DNA of 64,000 nucleotides from Myoxocephalus aenaeus (taxonomy: Eukaryota > Chordata > Actinopteri > Perciformes > Cottidae). Shown here in pieces: positions 42,706-52,868 of the stretch. Below the pieces are notes generated by a model that was not told where the DNA came from, ran no database searches, and saw only the letters and a list, made by a program, of their open reading frames with translations. Position 1 is the stretch's first letter. Every line of letters starts with the position of its first letter. The stretch is taken from the NCBI GenBank assembly GCA_038501785.1, contig JBAMJR010000047.1:7793501-7857500 (forward strand), read 5' to 3'. The position numbers and the translations under genes were made by a program.

Positions 42706-45006
42706 GTCTACGAGCGGGAGGAGGAACACAACGAGGCCGCGTGACGACGTTTCGTAGTCTCGATGAGAGACTTGTGAGCAGCTTTTTTTTTTAAGACATG
42801 TAAAAGCTTCAAAATCCCAGAGTGGGATGTTTACTGACATTGTAAAGCTTTGTGTTAACCACAGACCTTCTTTCAGACGTTTAACTAAAAACACTGCAAA
42901 GTAAGCAGTTGAAAATGTCGTGCAGTCCAAAATACATACAAACGCTGAGGTAGATCAACATATGTGGAATCCACAGAGGGAAGATGTGGGAAGAAAACAA
43001 TGTGGTTCTGTTTGAAATCAAAACATTATCCGTGTGAAAGAGTTCCACAACATTGATAAAACAGGCAACATCTTATTTACGCAGGGATTTAAAATCTCAC
43101 ACAGCTGCATGTAGCTATGATCATATATTCCACTGGGTTCATATTTGAATCTTAGCATTGAGTTAAGTATTCTGTTAGGGAGCTGTATGCTTTTGTAGAG
43201 ATGGACTTGAAGATACCGTTGGGATTATTTGGAACGCAAACTTTAAAAGATCCTAAGTGAAGTCATTAAGATGTTGATCGTACTTTTTGCTGGTTACACA
43301 TTCTGTTTCAAGATGATATATCTCACGACTCCAAAATCATCAAAGTTCAGAAAGGTCAGTCAAAGATGAGACATTTGATTTCTATCACACTGGATTCCAG
43401 CTTCATTCTGGTATTTTTCACACGGCAGCGTTAAGACTCTCCGTCTGTGTCCTTCGCATACGCCGAGACCCGTTCATGCGATGCGCTTTGTACTTGGCGG
43501 GTGTACTGATGAGGACCCGAGGGAGTCCAGCATACTGCCTGCGGCGGGTGACAACCTGACAGGGTACGGCCCAGCGCGTCCTCAGAGGCAGGGAATCGGC
43601 CCGCTGCCAATGGCGACTGATAATTTCTGGCATTTTTGTTGCACAAATAATCCCAATATTTAAAAGGGCTGTGTATTGCTGATGCCCGGGACAGGCCAGT
43701 CAATGTAATGAATATGTGGAACAACTCAAAAGGAAAGTTTTAAATCTGCAAATGATCTGGTAATTAGGTTGATAGCATTTGTTTAGGCCCTTGACTCCAA
43801 AGAGCACCTTTGTTCAAACGAGTGTGACTTTTTATATCATGTTCTTTAAATTACTTTTACTTATTGAATGGAAACCGGCGCTGCCGTCTTCTGTTTTTAA
43901 ATGGTCTGCAAATGATCTCCAGGCGATGAAAAGGAAGTTTGTTTCCTGCCGTGCGGCGCTTTTCAGAAGCGATCTCGGCGACACTGAACGGCGGCCGCCG
44001 CTCGACTCGACCGCTAAGTGACGAGACGGAATCAGGCAGAAGGGAAATTGAGGAGTTTCTTTGTGGATCACGCTTCAGGGTTTCCACTTAAGGACAAGAC
44101 GGCAAACACAATGCAGGCAGCGTATTACAAGTTGAGCCTGAAAGAGATTTCTGATAGGAAACATCTCGGAGCGGATGTACGCTGTCGTCTGACAATCAAG
44201 GCTGTGTATTGGAAACAATCTATATCATGATACAGCATATTTAAAAAAATGTCACAATATGAAGAACACGCCGCCAAATGCATGAAATCTAAAATAAAAT
44301 AATGTTTTTACTTTTACATGTGCATGTCTCACAATCCCCGTAACATCCAACATCATAGTACTACTTGAAGCTTGAATTGCTTAAATATCGGTCAACATTT
44401 TTATAAAACTAGATAGCGTTTTTGAGAACCTAGACAGTACATAAAAACACAATATCGCAATACTCCGGGAATCAATATTCTCTTACAGCCTTTATTAAAT
44501 TGGCTGTGAAAATGGCTATTTATTTTCCATTTCTGCATATGTTATTTATTTATATAGTTTATATAGTTTGTATGCAGACATACATCACTAAACCTGCCTC
44601 ATTTGATGTTGGCATTAGAATTTATGAGGCACAAAAATATACCTCAGGAAATCCACCTTTATTATTCTCCCTAATGTATTCTCTGAGGATCGACTCTTCT
44701 TTTTAGTTTAGGAGAGTGGCTCCAATTGACAGCACTGATTTGCATCCAGGTAGCTAAAAAAATATAAGAAATACCAGAGTTACATCACTGTGTGTGTGAA
44801 AAGTCCTTAAAAATGAGTTACTTCAAGATGACATATGCCTGGCGAGAATAAAACAGAGCCAAAGTTGTCAATATGCAAAACAACATCCGGTATATGTGTT
44901 CTGTAAGCTGCACATGTTCTCACTGGAATTCTATGGGTGTTGACTGGATAGAGAAACGCAATTGTGAAAGGAAATAGCAGGCAAAGTGATTGTTTAGGTG
45001 GCGAGA
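42706..45006. other. Unique intergenic sequence, about 2.3 kb
   Basis: Moderately AT-rich. Overlapping opposite-strand frames at 43418-44230 have no domain. Nothing recognised. Confidence 0.5.
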
Positions 45007-45036
45007 GTGTGTGAGTGTGTGTGTGTGTGTGTGTGT
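45007..45036. repeat. (GT)n microsatellite
   Basis: GT tract with one GA interruption. Confidence 0.95.
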
Positions 45037-45469
45037 GGCGGTTTTGTATGCAGCGTCTGGACGGCAGCTGAGGGGACTGATTAGCGGCAACATCTTGTGC
45101 CAAGCTACAGTTATCAGTGCTGATTTCACCCAGCTATCTGTATTCATGTATGCATGGAGCGACCGTGGAGCCTGAGTGGTGTGCAAAACAGAATATCGTT
45201 TCCTCACAGGGTCCGTCTCAGTATTCACCCCTCGCTGTTGCTATCTCTTCTGTCGCCTAAGTCGTCATCCCCTCTGCTGATTCAGTTCAAAACTGTGAGA
45301 AATAACGGTTTCCAGATTCTCGGTTTGTCATTCTTTGATGTAGGACTGCAGACTGAAAGGAGTACATTGTTGTCGAGGGATTCTTAATGCCACTCTGCAG
45401 CCACCCACTGTAGAGGAACGACAGTCCTATCATCAATGCAAACCAAGTGGCTCAGAGGGAGTAAAGGCT
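45037..45469. other. Unique intergenic sequence
   Basis: No feature recognised. Confidence 0.5.
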
Positions 45470-45502
45470 TATTTATGCTTCTCCGTCAGATGGACGGCGT
45501 AC

Positions 45503-46212
45503 CTACGCCGTAGCTACGCGTCGACGCAGACCCCTACGCCGTAGCTTACGCGTCGACGCAGACCCCTACGCCGTAGCTACGCCGTCGACGCAGACCCCTA
45601 CGCCGTAGCTACGCGTCGACGCAGACCCCTACGCCGTAGCTACGCGTCGACGCAGACCCCTACGCCGTAGCTACGCGTCGACGCAGACCCCTACGCCGTA
45701 GCTTACGCGTCGACGCAGACCCCTACGCCGTAGCTTACGCGTCGACGCAGACCCCTACGCCGTAGCTTACGCGTCGACGCAGACCCCTACGCCGTAGCTT
45801 ACGCGTCGACGCAGACCCCTACGCCGTAGCTTACGCGTCGACGCAGACCCCTACGCCGTAGCTTACGCGTCGACGCAGACCCCTACGCCGTAGCTACGCC
45901 GTCGACGCAGACCCCTACGCCGTAGCTTACGCGTCGACGCAGACCCCTACGCCGTAGCTACGCCGTCGACGCAGACCCCTACGCCGTAGCTACGCCGTCG
46001 ACGCAGACCCCTACGCCGTAGCTACGCCGTCGACGCAGACCCCTACGCCGTAGCTACGCCGTCGACGCAGACCCCTACGCCGTAGCTACGCCGTCGACGC
46101 AGACCCCTACGCCGTAGCTACGCCGTCGACGCAGACCCCTACGCCGTAGCTACGCCGTCGACGCAGACCCCTACGCCGTAGCTACGCGTCGACGCAGACC
46201 CCTACGCCGTAG
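45503..46212 (+). repeat. CpG-rich minisatellite, 22 units of 31-32 bp
   Basis: Units consist of CTACGCCGTAG (an 11-bp inverted repeat around one base), a variable joint, GTCGACG and CAGACCC. Three variants differ at the joint: A (CTACGCGTCGACGC, 31 bp), T (CTTACGCGTCGACGC, 32 bp) and C (CTACGCCGTCGACGC, 32 bp). In order they run A T C A A A T T T T T T C T C C C C C C C A, followed by an 11-bp partial unit. A and T units hold the perfect 10-bp palindrome GCGTCGACGC. Each unit has about six or seven CpG sites, so 0.7 kb carries roughly 140. Confidence 0.98.
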
Positions 46213-46342
46213 CCTGACGCGCACCTCCAAAAAATCCTAACTACGCGTCGCGTTGACGCGGACCGCAACGCTGTGATTGGTCCGCTCAGAACGTAATTTC
46301 CGGCGGTTGCTCTTTCCGGTTTGTCTTCCTACACCGCCATTT

Positions 46343-46447
46343 TTAAAGTTCTCGTAGACCGGTAGTAACAATTTGCAATATAAGCATTTGCTCTTCAATG
46401 TTGATGAGCTCCAACTCCAAACACAGCCGCTTCAACCTGGTCGCCAT
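46343..46447 (-). other. Short leucine-rich open frame next to the minisatellite
   Basis: From an ATG at 46447 the minus strand encodes 34 residues starting MATRLKRLCLELELINIEEQ and then stops at 46343. The regular charged/leucine pattern looks helical. It could be the first exon or N-terminus of an accessory protein of the surrounding repeat, or chance. Downstream on the same strand is AAAATGGCGG, a YY1-like core. Confidence 0.15.
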
Positions 46448-46580
46448 TGTTTACTGTGACCGGAAGAAAAAGCAAGGATTCGGCTATAACCCCTGAAACC
46501 ACACAGCCACACAGGCACACCCCCCTGGCGGCATGGCGAATGCTCAACGACGGCGTCACGTCGACGGCGTACTTACGCAA

Positions 46581-47040
46581 CGTGGTGCACCTGATCGTGA
46601 CTCTCCTGCCTCAAATGACCCTTTGCTAAGTCCCGCCCCTGACTGGCGTAGAACAGGGTGCAAAGCTATCCGGCGCCGCTGCCTAGACTCATCCATAGTT
46701 TCAGATTGTCTATCATTTGTGCTCAAAGATTGCGAAGCGCTGTGAGCGCACAAGTCTGGCTTCGGCCGCTGGTTTTCTTCTTGGCGCAGCGACCATCTCT
46801 CTCTCCTCGTTGTCTGTTTTTCGCCAACACGCAGTGAGTTATTTTGCATTTCAACGAGTCTGTCGCGTCATCTCCAAATCCACGATTAGATTTTAAAGGT
46901 CAAGATTTGAGTCTAATCAAAAAATAATAATCAGCGCTGATGCTCTGCCCTTGTCAGAGGATTGAGTCGAGAACCGTTTTAAACTTTAAAAAGAGAAGCT
47001 ACATGTAGGAGTACTAATTTGCTCAGAGAATAATAATGTG
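46581..47040. other. Unique intergenic sequence
   Basis: Nothing recognised. Confidence 0.5.
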
Positions 47041-47112
47041 ATAGTGGATCGGTGCATAGACCTGCCGATACTGCATTAGAGACATTTCCAACACTGGTAT
47101 CGGAATTTAAAA
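47041..47112. mobile_element. hAT-like MITE remnant (GATCGGTGCA type)
   Basis: GTGGATCGGTGCATAGACC, GCCGATACTGCATTAG and CACTGGTATCGGAATTT resemble the GGGATGCACCGATAC family ends and internal repeats seen at 56326 and 63817. Heavily decayed. Confidence 0.35.
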
Positions 47113-48279
47113 AAACAGTAAGACCCAAAAGTGAGAAGCTGAACCGGAATCGTTAAAAACACAAATCCACAAAAACAAACCCGACGATACGGCCGAGCAT
47201 TGGACTCGCTCCGAACCGTGAGCGACGACGCTGCGAGCAGCGTTGGCGGGAACCAAGGGATCTACCTGTTCTGAACGGGACTGAGAGGACCGGGTTCAGC
47301 AGAGCTGCTGACTTCTGGAAGACGTACACAGCCCACACATGGAAAACCACACGGAGTCAATCAGCTGGACCTCCCACTCTACTCGGAGCTGCTCGCTGTA
47401 GAGCTGTTATGAACAGTAATGCCGTCCCTGGCACAGACCCGTAATGCTCGCCGCTACATTTGTTAACATGGAAACATTAGCATCTGAATCTGTCCGCCGA
47501 GCGTGGATTTGAAAAAATGAACACAGTCGCGCGAACCCAACCCAACGCAACACAACAGAGCCGCAGCTGCAGGCAGAGCGACGACGCCTCAGTGCCTCCT
47601 CTCAACTCCCAGCGACAAAATGATTGCAAAGATATTAACATGGAAATTAGCATTTCACTTGTGGCCATTTCTAGCAAATATCGAATAAAAAAATAAATAA
47701 GTCAACCAAGATTTGATGAAACCACCTGCAGCTGAGAAAGAAATATTACTCCTCATTATTATAATTTACATGATCAATATTCATCCCACTGCAGATGCTC
47801 GTACTGATATTATGTGATCTTGATATCACACATTTGTAAAACTCCCTCCTGTCCACAATGGGGAACAACCGACGGTGGGAACGCCTGGCTCCTCAGTCGC
47901 TGCTCCTGCTGCAGAAGTTAATTCACCACTCCGCCTCAGTTAGAAAAATGGGTCTAGTTCAGAGACGTACGCCAAGTCTCTCATTGCTCTCATTAACCGA
48001 CTAAATAATGACGACAGTAATGACAGTAACTGTAAAGCGGAGCTAGATGGACGCAGACGGGCGACCAATGAAAACACTTGAATAAATGGGAACGGGAACA
48101 ATGGCTGCAGATTAGACTTGAACAGTATCTTCTATTTCATTTCACCGGGGTACGTATGATATATGAGCTCACGTTGTCACTAAAAGGAGAATAGCTGGAC
48201 CACCTGGGAGGAATATGACTATTGGTATATTAATTACTAACCTTGAGTTCTTGAGGCCTCAATGGTGAAAGGAGAGTCA
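47113..48279. other. Unique intergenic sequence
   Basis: No feature recognised. 47160-47300 is moderately CpG-rich. Confidence 0.5.
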
Positions 48280-48430
48280 AAAAGCGAGGCAATCAAGTGA
48301 GAGTAGAGTAGAGAGAAAGTAGAGTAATTCGCCCCCTGTTGGTCTTAGAATGCACGTTGAAGGCACTTCTGTCTGCTGTCCTAGACAGACTGAGACAAAA
48401 CAATATTCACGTTTCAGAAGCTAGAACCAG
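48280..48430 (+). repeat. Fragments of families A and D
   Basis: 48290-48385 has GAGAGAAAGTAGAGTAATTC and TCGCCCCCTGTTGGTC followed by AGGCACTTCTG, matching the 3' part of family A (copy 1: GAGAGAAGTAGAGTCATTTT ... TCGCCCCCTGATGGCC). 48403-48428 (ATATTCACGTTTCAGAAGCT AGAACCAG) resembles family D. Both are short and decayed. Confidence 0.4.
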
Positions 48431-49702
48431 TGCATACTTGCTATTTCTTTGGAACTGAAATGCAACATACATTTCCAGACACCAAGTGGAGTGCAGCTTC
48501 AAACCAAGCAGCCAATTTACTAGACAGAGATGTCCACCATTTCCCAAGATGCTAATTAGTCCCTCCGACGGCCAAGGACCCAATTGGACACAATAGCAAG
48601 TGTATGGAATATGTTTGAAAGTGGATGCCACACATACACAGAGTGTTCTGATTACTGTATTCTCAACAGAAAAGCAGTGAGACGTATCACAGCGTGTCCT
48701 CAGGCAGGCCGGGGTAAAGGATGTGGGAATCCACAACACTGTGGTTTATTGATAACTCTCTGTTAGTGATGGTCATCAAACGGTCGGCCTTTTCTGCTTG
48801 AAATGAATGGGTGCTTGTGAGATAAATATTTTTGATGTATGTTTTTTTTCTTTTTCGTCCAGGTTCTGCGATAGCAAACGCCAGAGGCAAGAAGTGAGAG
48901 GGGGTCCGGGGCATGCCCATCAGAAATGTTCTTTTATATGCTGCATTTGTGTTGCATTCTGGCCATGCTTTTTATCCCTACGGCACCAATTAATTAATAT
49001 AAAATGTCTTTAAATACATTTTACCTTCAAAAGATACGCTATTTCTCTCCTTACCTTACAAAAACGATTGTTTTTACCATCCAATGATATTTTAGAATAA
49101 AAAGAATACAAATATATGTACTTATTATCTTGTAACTTACAATTCTTGTCACTTTCATATTAACAAACTGTATGTATTATTCTGACTGCACAGTGACAAT
49201 CTGTATTAGTATGCCAGTAGTCCAAGTGTCAAAAACAGACACAGTCCTCCTGCTGGTGAATGAAGCTTTTTGCCCTCTGACAACATTGCTTAACTATATT
49301 CAATGTAAAAAAAAAAAAAAAGAACAATTCAAACACTCCAGTATTACACTGAACCAACACTGAACTCACTCTGTCCCAAATGTCAACAGGTCAAGATAGG
49401 CTATACAACTGAAAAGCATCTCTTTGCTATGAAATCGATAATACTAAATAAATATAATAATAAAAAAATAATTGCGTATTAGGAGGAGAGTTCCAATTAG
49501 TTCCAGCTTGGCTCCATGCTGTGTATACAGCAGGACGGCTGGAACAAACGGCCAAGAGGATCTTTTCATGTGTGCACGATTGAGCTCTTATGTTTTTACA
49601 ATTTGATGCACACAGTATTTTTTTCTTTAAATCAAATTACTCTTTGTTTAATTACTATTTTATATACTTTGTACAATCTTTTAATCATATTCTATTTCCT
49701 TG
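48431..49702. other. Unique sequence
   Basis: A pyrimidine-rich acceptor-like stretch (48841-48863) precedes an open frame containing FCDSKRQRQEVRGGPGHAHQ that I do not recognise. No donor follows. AT-rich from 49000 to 49480 with an A15 run near 49308. Confidence 0.35.
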
Positions 49703-49765
49703 TTTATATAAAGCACACTGGATTGCCCCTGTGTAGTAAATGTGCTATAGAAATAACCTTGCTAC
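49703..49765 (+). repeat. LINE-like 3' tail
   Basis: ATATAAAGCACACTGGATTG followed by TGTGCTATAGAAATAACCTT closely resembles the remembered 3' end of fish CR1/L2/Rex-type LINEs (TAAAGCACTTTGA...GTGCTATATAAATAAA). Sequence upstream is AT-rich and may be 3' UTR. No RT domain adjoins. Confidence 0.4.
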
Positions 49766-49988
49766 TGCTATACTGTTAATGCCAATTACTTCTCTAATTG
49801 TTTTATTACAGTCTTCAGGCTCCACCGTTATACTTGGCCTCGTAATACTGTGACTCCCACACCAATCCGCCTGTTGCGCTAACCTTAGAACCCGTTCGCA
49901 AACGGCGTACGGCTAAAGGTTTACGGCCGGACATCGCGTTTGTGATCTCTGGTTTCGCATTACCTGTGAAATGTTTTTTTTTGGTGTT
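49766..49988. other. Unique sequence
   Basis: Nothing recognised. Confidence 0.5.
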
Positions 49989-50702
49989 CTAAAAAAATAA
50001 AATAAGCGGACTATGACCGAACAAATCATTTGCTTTTGATAGTCTGTAGATGCAGCTCGGGAAAAGTAAGTCCCCGGCTTTGCAAAAGTTGTATTCATCT
50101 GGCAAATGTAATGTTTTCAACACCACGGCTAAATGATCAACTGCCGGCTTTCTGCACACCCACAGGGACACATGGAAAGCGACCGCGTTAATAGTCCCTG
50201 GCTCTACAGTCATAACTGTGAGACAATAAGCTAGTTTCAGACTCTGCATCCAAATGGAGCCACAAACGGCACACGGGCCATTAAAGAGTGAGCTGTAATG
50301 CCGCCCCTCCCCCTGGCACATCAGCATCTTTGGATTTATTATTGGGCTCGACACCTCACTGTATGATGTAGCAGCCGTGCTGATGTGTCCCTGGAGACGC
50401 ATTGCAATAAAATGAACTGCCATTGTTTTCTCGCAGAAGGTTACAAATTGCCTCATCAAAGCCCCAACATGGGTCCTCCACCTCCAGCCATTAATCAGGG
50501 GGAGAGACGCGGGCGCCACAGAATGTCTTTGCATTTTCCTCAGCCGAGACGAGCACCAGGCTGACAAGTGTTGTTGTTTCCACGCCGCACTCGTGGGGAG
50601 ACAGAAAGGAAGAGCTAGCGGCGCTGTCGAGGCCAGATGTTTTAACACCCGGGACGTGGGAGCTGACTTACTCGGCTCGGATGTCGTCACAGTAGGTTTC
50701 AT
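49989..50702 (-). other. Unassigned 237-codon open frame, longest outside simple repeats
   Basis: A minus-strand frame of 714 bp with no low-complexity run. It begins MKPTVTTSEPSKSAPTSRVL and ends DLFGHSPLILFF. It contains several Cys residues (for example CAVCGSIWMQS) but no motif I recognise. A strong donor-type string GA/GTAAGT lies inside at about 50672 on the same strand, which would cut the frame if used. The DNA resembles complex, repeat-free sequence as in conserved non-coding blocks. Chance openness is the default reading. Confidence 0.15.
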
Positions 50703-52761
50703 TCAGACGCTATAGATTTAGTTTCTGCTATCGCTGAACCCGAGAGTCGAAGACAAAGACGCCGAGCTGTGTCTCGCATTAGACACGCCGCTGTTCTGAA
50801 TGACGTTCTGCGATGGAAATCTCGCCACCGCCTTCGCCCTAAATATGGAACGGATCCATAAATGAACAGCACCGCTTTGGGAATAAATTAAGACGGGCCG
50901 CGGGCTGAATCCTAATGACCGTGTTAACCTTTCGCTAACAAAGTTCCCTTGACATTCACTTTAAAAAAAAAGGGGAGCGAGCGAAGAGGGCCTCCTGTAA
51001 TTTCCACTTCCACCGACTGTTCTTTTTTTAAATCATATCCCACCCTTGTGTTCGTGGCGTCTCGTTTCTAATTAGGATGAGAGTTGCGAGGATGAAACAC
51101 TTGGATTTCATTAAATTACCCAAAATGGATTTCATTCCAGACGCCCCTGTGCAGCATGATTGGGCTATTTTTGGCCCAGGCGTGTGTGTGAGAGATCTTG
51201 AGCTCTAATTGTGCGGAGTGGGGGGTACCTTCTTATGATTGGACCAGACACAGGTCTTCAGTGGACTGAGGAGCTAGTGGAATCCCATAATGCAGCATGC
51301 ATGCAGCAAAAGACTATCTGCTTCCACTGCAGCAGCGAGGGTTTGTGCAGAGTGTGAGTTGTGCAAAAAGCCTGTGACACAACAGGATTTGAGCGCCGCT
51401 GCTCTTATACAACAGAGAAAAACAAACACACACCCCCAGAGTCACAGCCTGTGTGTGGCCAGTTAACCTGAAAACACAACGTTCAGACAGGCAACAAATG
51501 AAACTTCCTGTCCCATCAGCCGTCCGAAAACCAATGGAATGGTCGCCCAGTGCAGCCTTTTGCAATTTAGCCTCACACTGACTGAAATATCATTACGTCT
51601 GATGGTGTCTGTGAGTAAATAAATCCAGCCGGCCAGACAGGGGAATTCACTCAGAGGACGCACCGAGCCGCTGGGAGAACGCCGCTGCGCCGCACTGTTG
51701 TGGGAGGTGTGATTTTCATGACACCTGTCATGTGATGATGCTGGCAGGAGATTCGCACAGAGCCGAGCATGTTGAAAAGGTAGCCGGTGCCATCGAATCC
51801 AGCCTGGCTAACCCCTAACGACAGCGGCAGCCAAACTTTGTATGCATGCTCTGATCTTCTTCCAAATAACACACTGTTTTACAAGCTGGTCACAAGCGAG
51901 CGCGACAGCTCTGCAACCTATTTTCCAAACACTAAAAACACTTAACGGAAAGGCCTTTGCCATGCAGTGTATTTATTGAATTTTGATAGTTTTGAACCTT
52001 TTGCGGATGCCTGCCACGTCTTTGAGGTTTTACCTCTCATGCCGAGTCATAGGATAGGATAGTAGTGACGAGGCAACGAGGGCAAATACCAAAGGGGACT
52101 TGGTCGTACAATAGAGACGTAGCAAGTATCTTCTCCATCAGGAACAAACTTCCTATTGAATTAAGAGGGAGCCCTAATTACTGACCTTGGATAGATGGCT
52201 TAAAGCAAACCTCACAAGTAATCATACTTTTTGGGGATTGTAGTTATGTATTTTATTGTGTTCTATCAGTATTGCTGCTCTGTAGAGCTGCTCAACAGGG
52301 CTCGCTGTAGCATTGTATTCATAACATTAGGCCACCAGTTTGTAATATCCTTGAAAACAAGCTCTCTGGCTAGCTCACATTTACATTGAGTGGACAATGA
52401 AATGTTGATTAATGTGCACCGTCCATGGTAAATTAATATATTTATAAATACATATTTCAACTGTATCAACTGAAATACCCCGGTGGAGTTTAACTGAAAC
52501 GTATCCAGTCAAACGATGCCTGCAATCGACCTGCAAAGGCCTGTTTGTATGGTTTTGTTTTACTGATTACAGTGCTACCAAAGGGGGGAAGCCGGAGGGT
52601 GGGCATTACACTGCCACTCAAACACGGCCTCGGCGATGAGATAAGTAATAATGACTATGCGGTTGAAATAGTAATGAAATGTCTAAACACAGATGATTTA
52701 ATTGTATGGAAAAAGAATAAAACAATATTATGAAATAGAGTAAATATTGTATGAAAAAAAA
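50703..52761. other. Unique sequence with a conserved-element look near 51050-51200
   Basis: TTGGATTTCATTAAATTACC and ATGGATTTCATTCCAGACG lie in near-direct repeat at 51101-51145, within a repeat-free block rich in ATTA cores. The remainder shows nothing recognised. Confidence 0.35.
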
Positions 52762-52868
52762 GGTAAATGGACTGTACTTCTATTGTGCCTTTCTAGTCTT
52801 CTGACCACTAAAACACTTTAACACTACATGACACCATTCACACAAATGAATACACTGATGGGCGGGGC
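52762..52868 (-). repeat. SINE tail fragment
   Basis: GGTAAATGGACTGTACTTCT, TGCCTTTCTAGTCTTCTGAC and ACACCATTCACACAAATGAA parallel the tail and body end of the SINE at 37568-37752, in the same orientation. The B-box head is missing. Confidence 0.5.

Larger units (their letters stand above)
45470..46580. mobile_element. Possible PIF/Harbinger-like non-autonomous element containing the minisatellite
   Basis: The minisatellite is preceded by GGCTTATTTATGCTTCTCCG, which resembles remembered termini of fish PIF/Harbinger-type elements, and its unit motif (ACGCCGTAG...GTCGACGC) continues in diverged form on both sides (45490-45502 and 46213-46260). The matching right terminus is not found. A related GTCGACGGCGTACTTACG string in inverted orientation at 46560-46577 may be its decayed remains. 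Without a proven pair of inverted ends or a target duplication this is a tentative call. Confidence 0.3.

Noticed and set aside
45503..46212. CRISPR-like array
   Set aside because: Repeats are contiguous with no unique spacers, and the genome is eukaryotic. It is a minisatellite.
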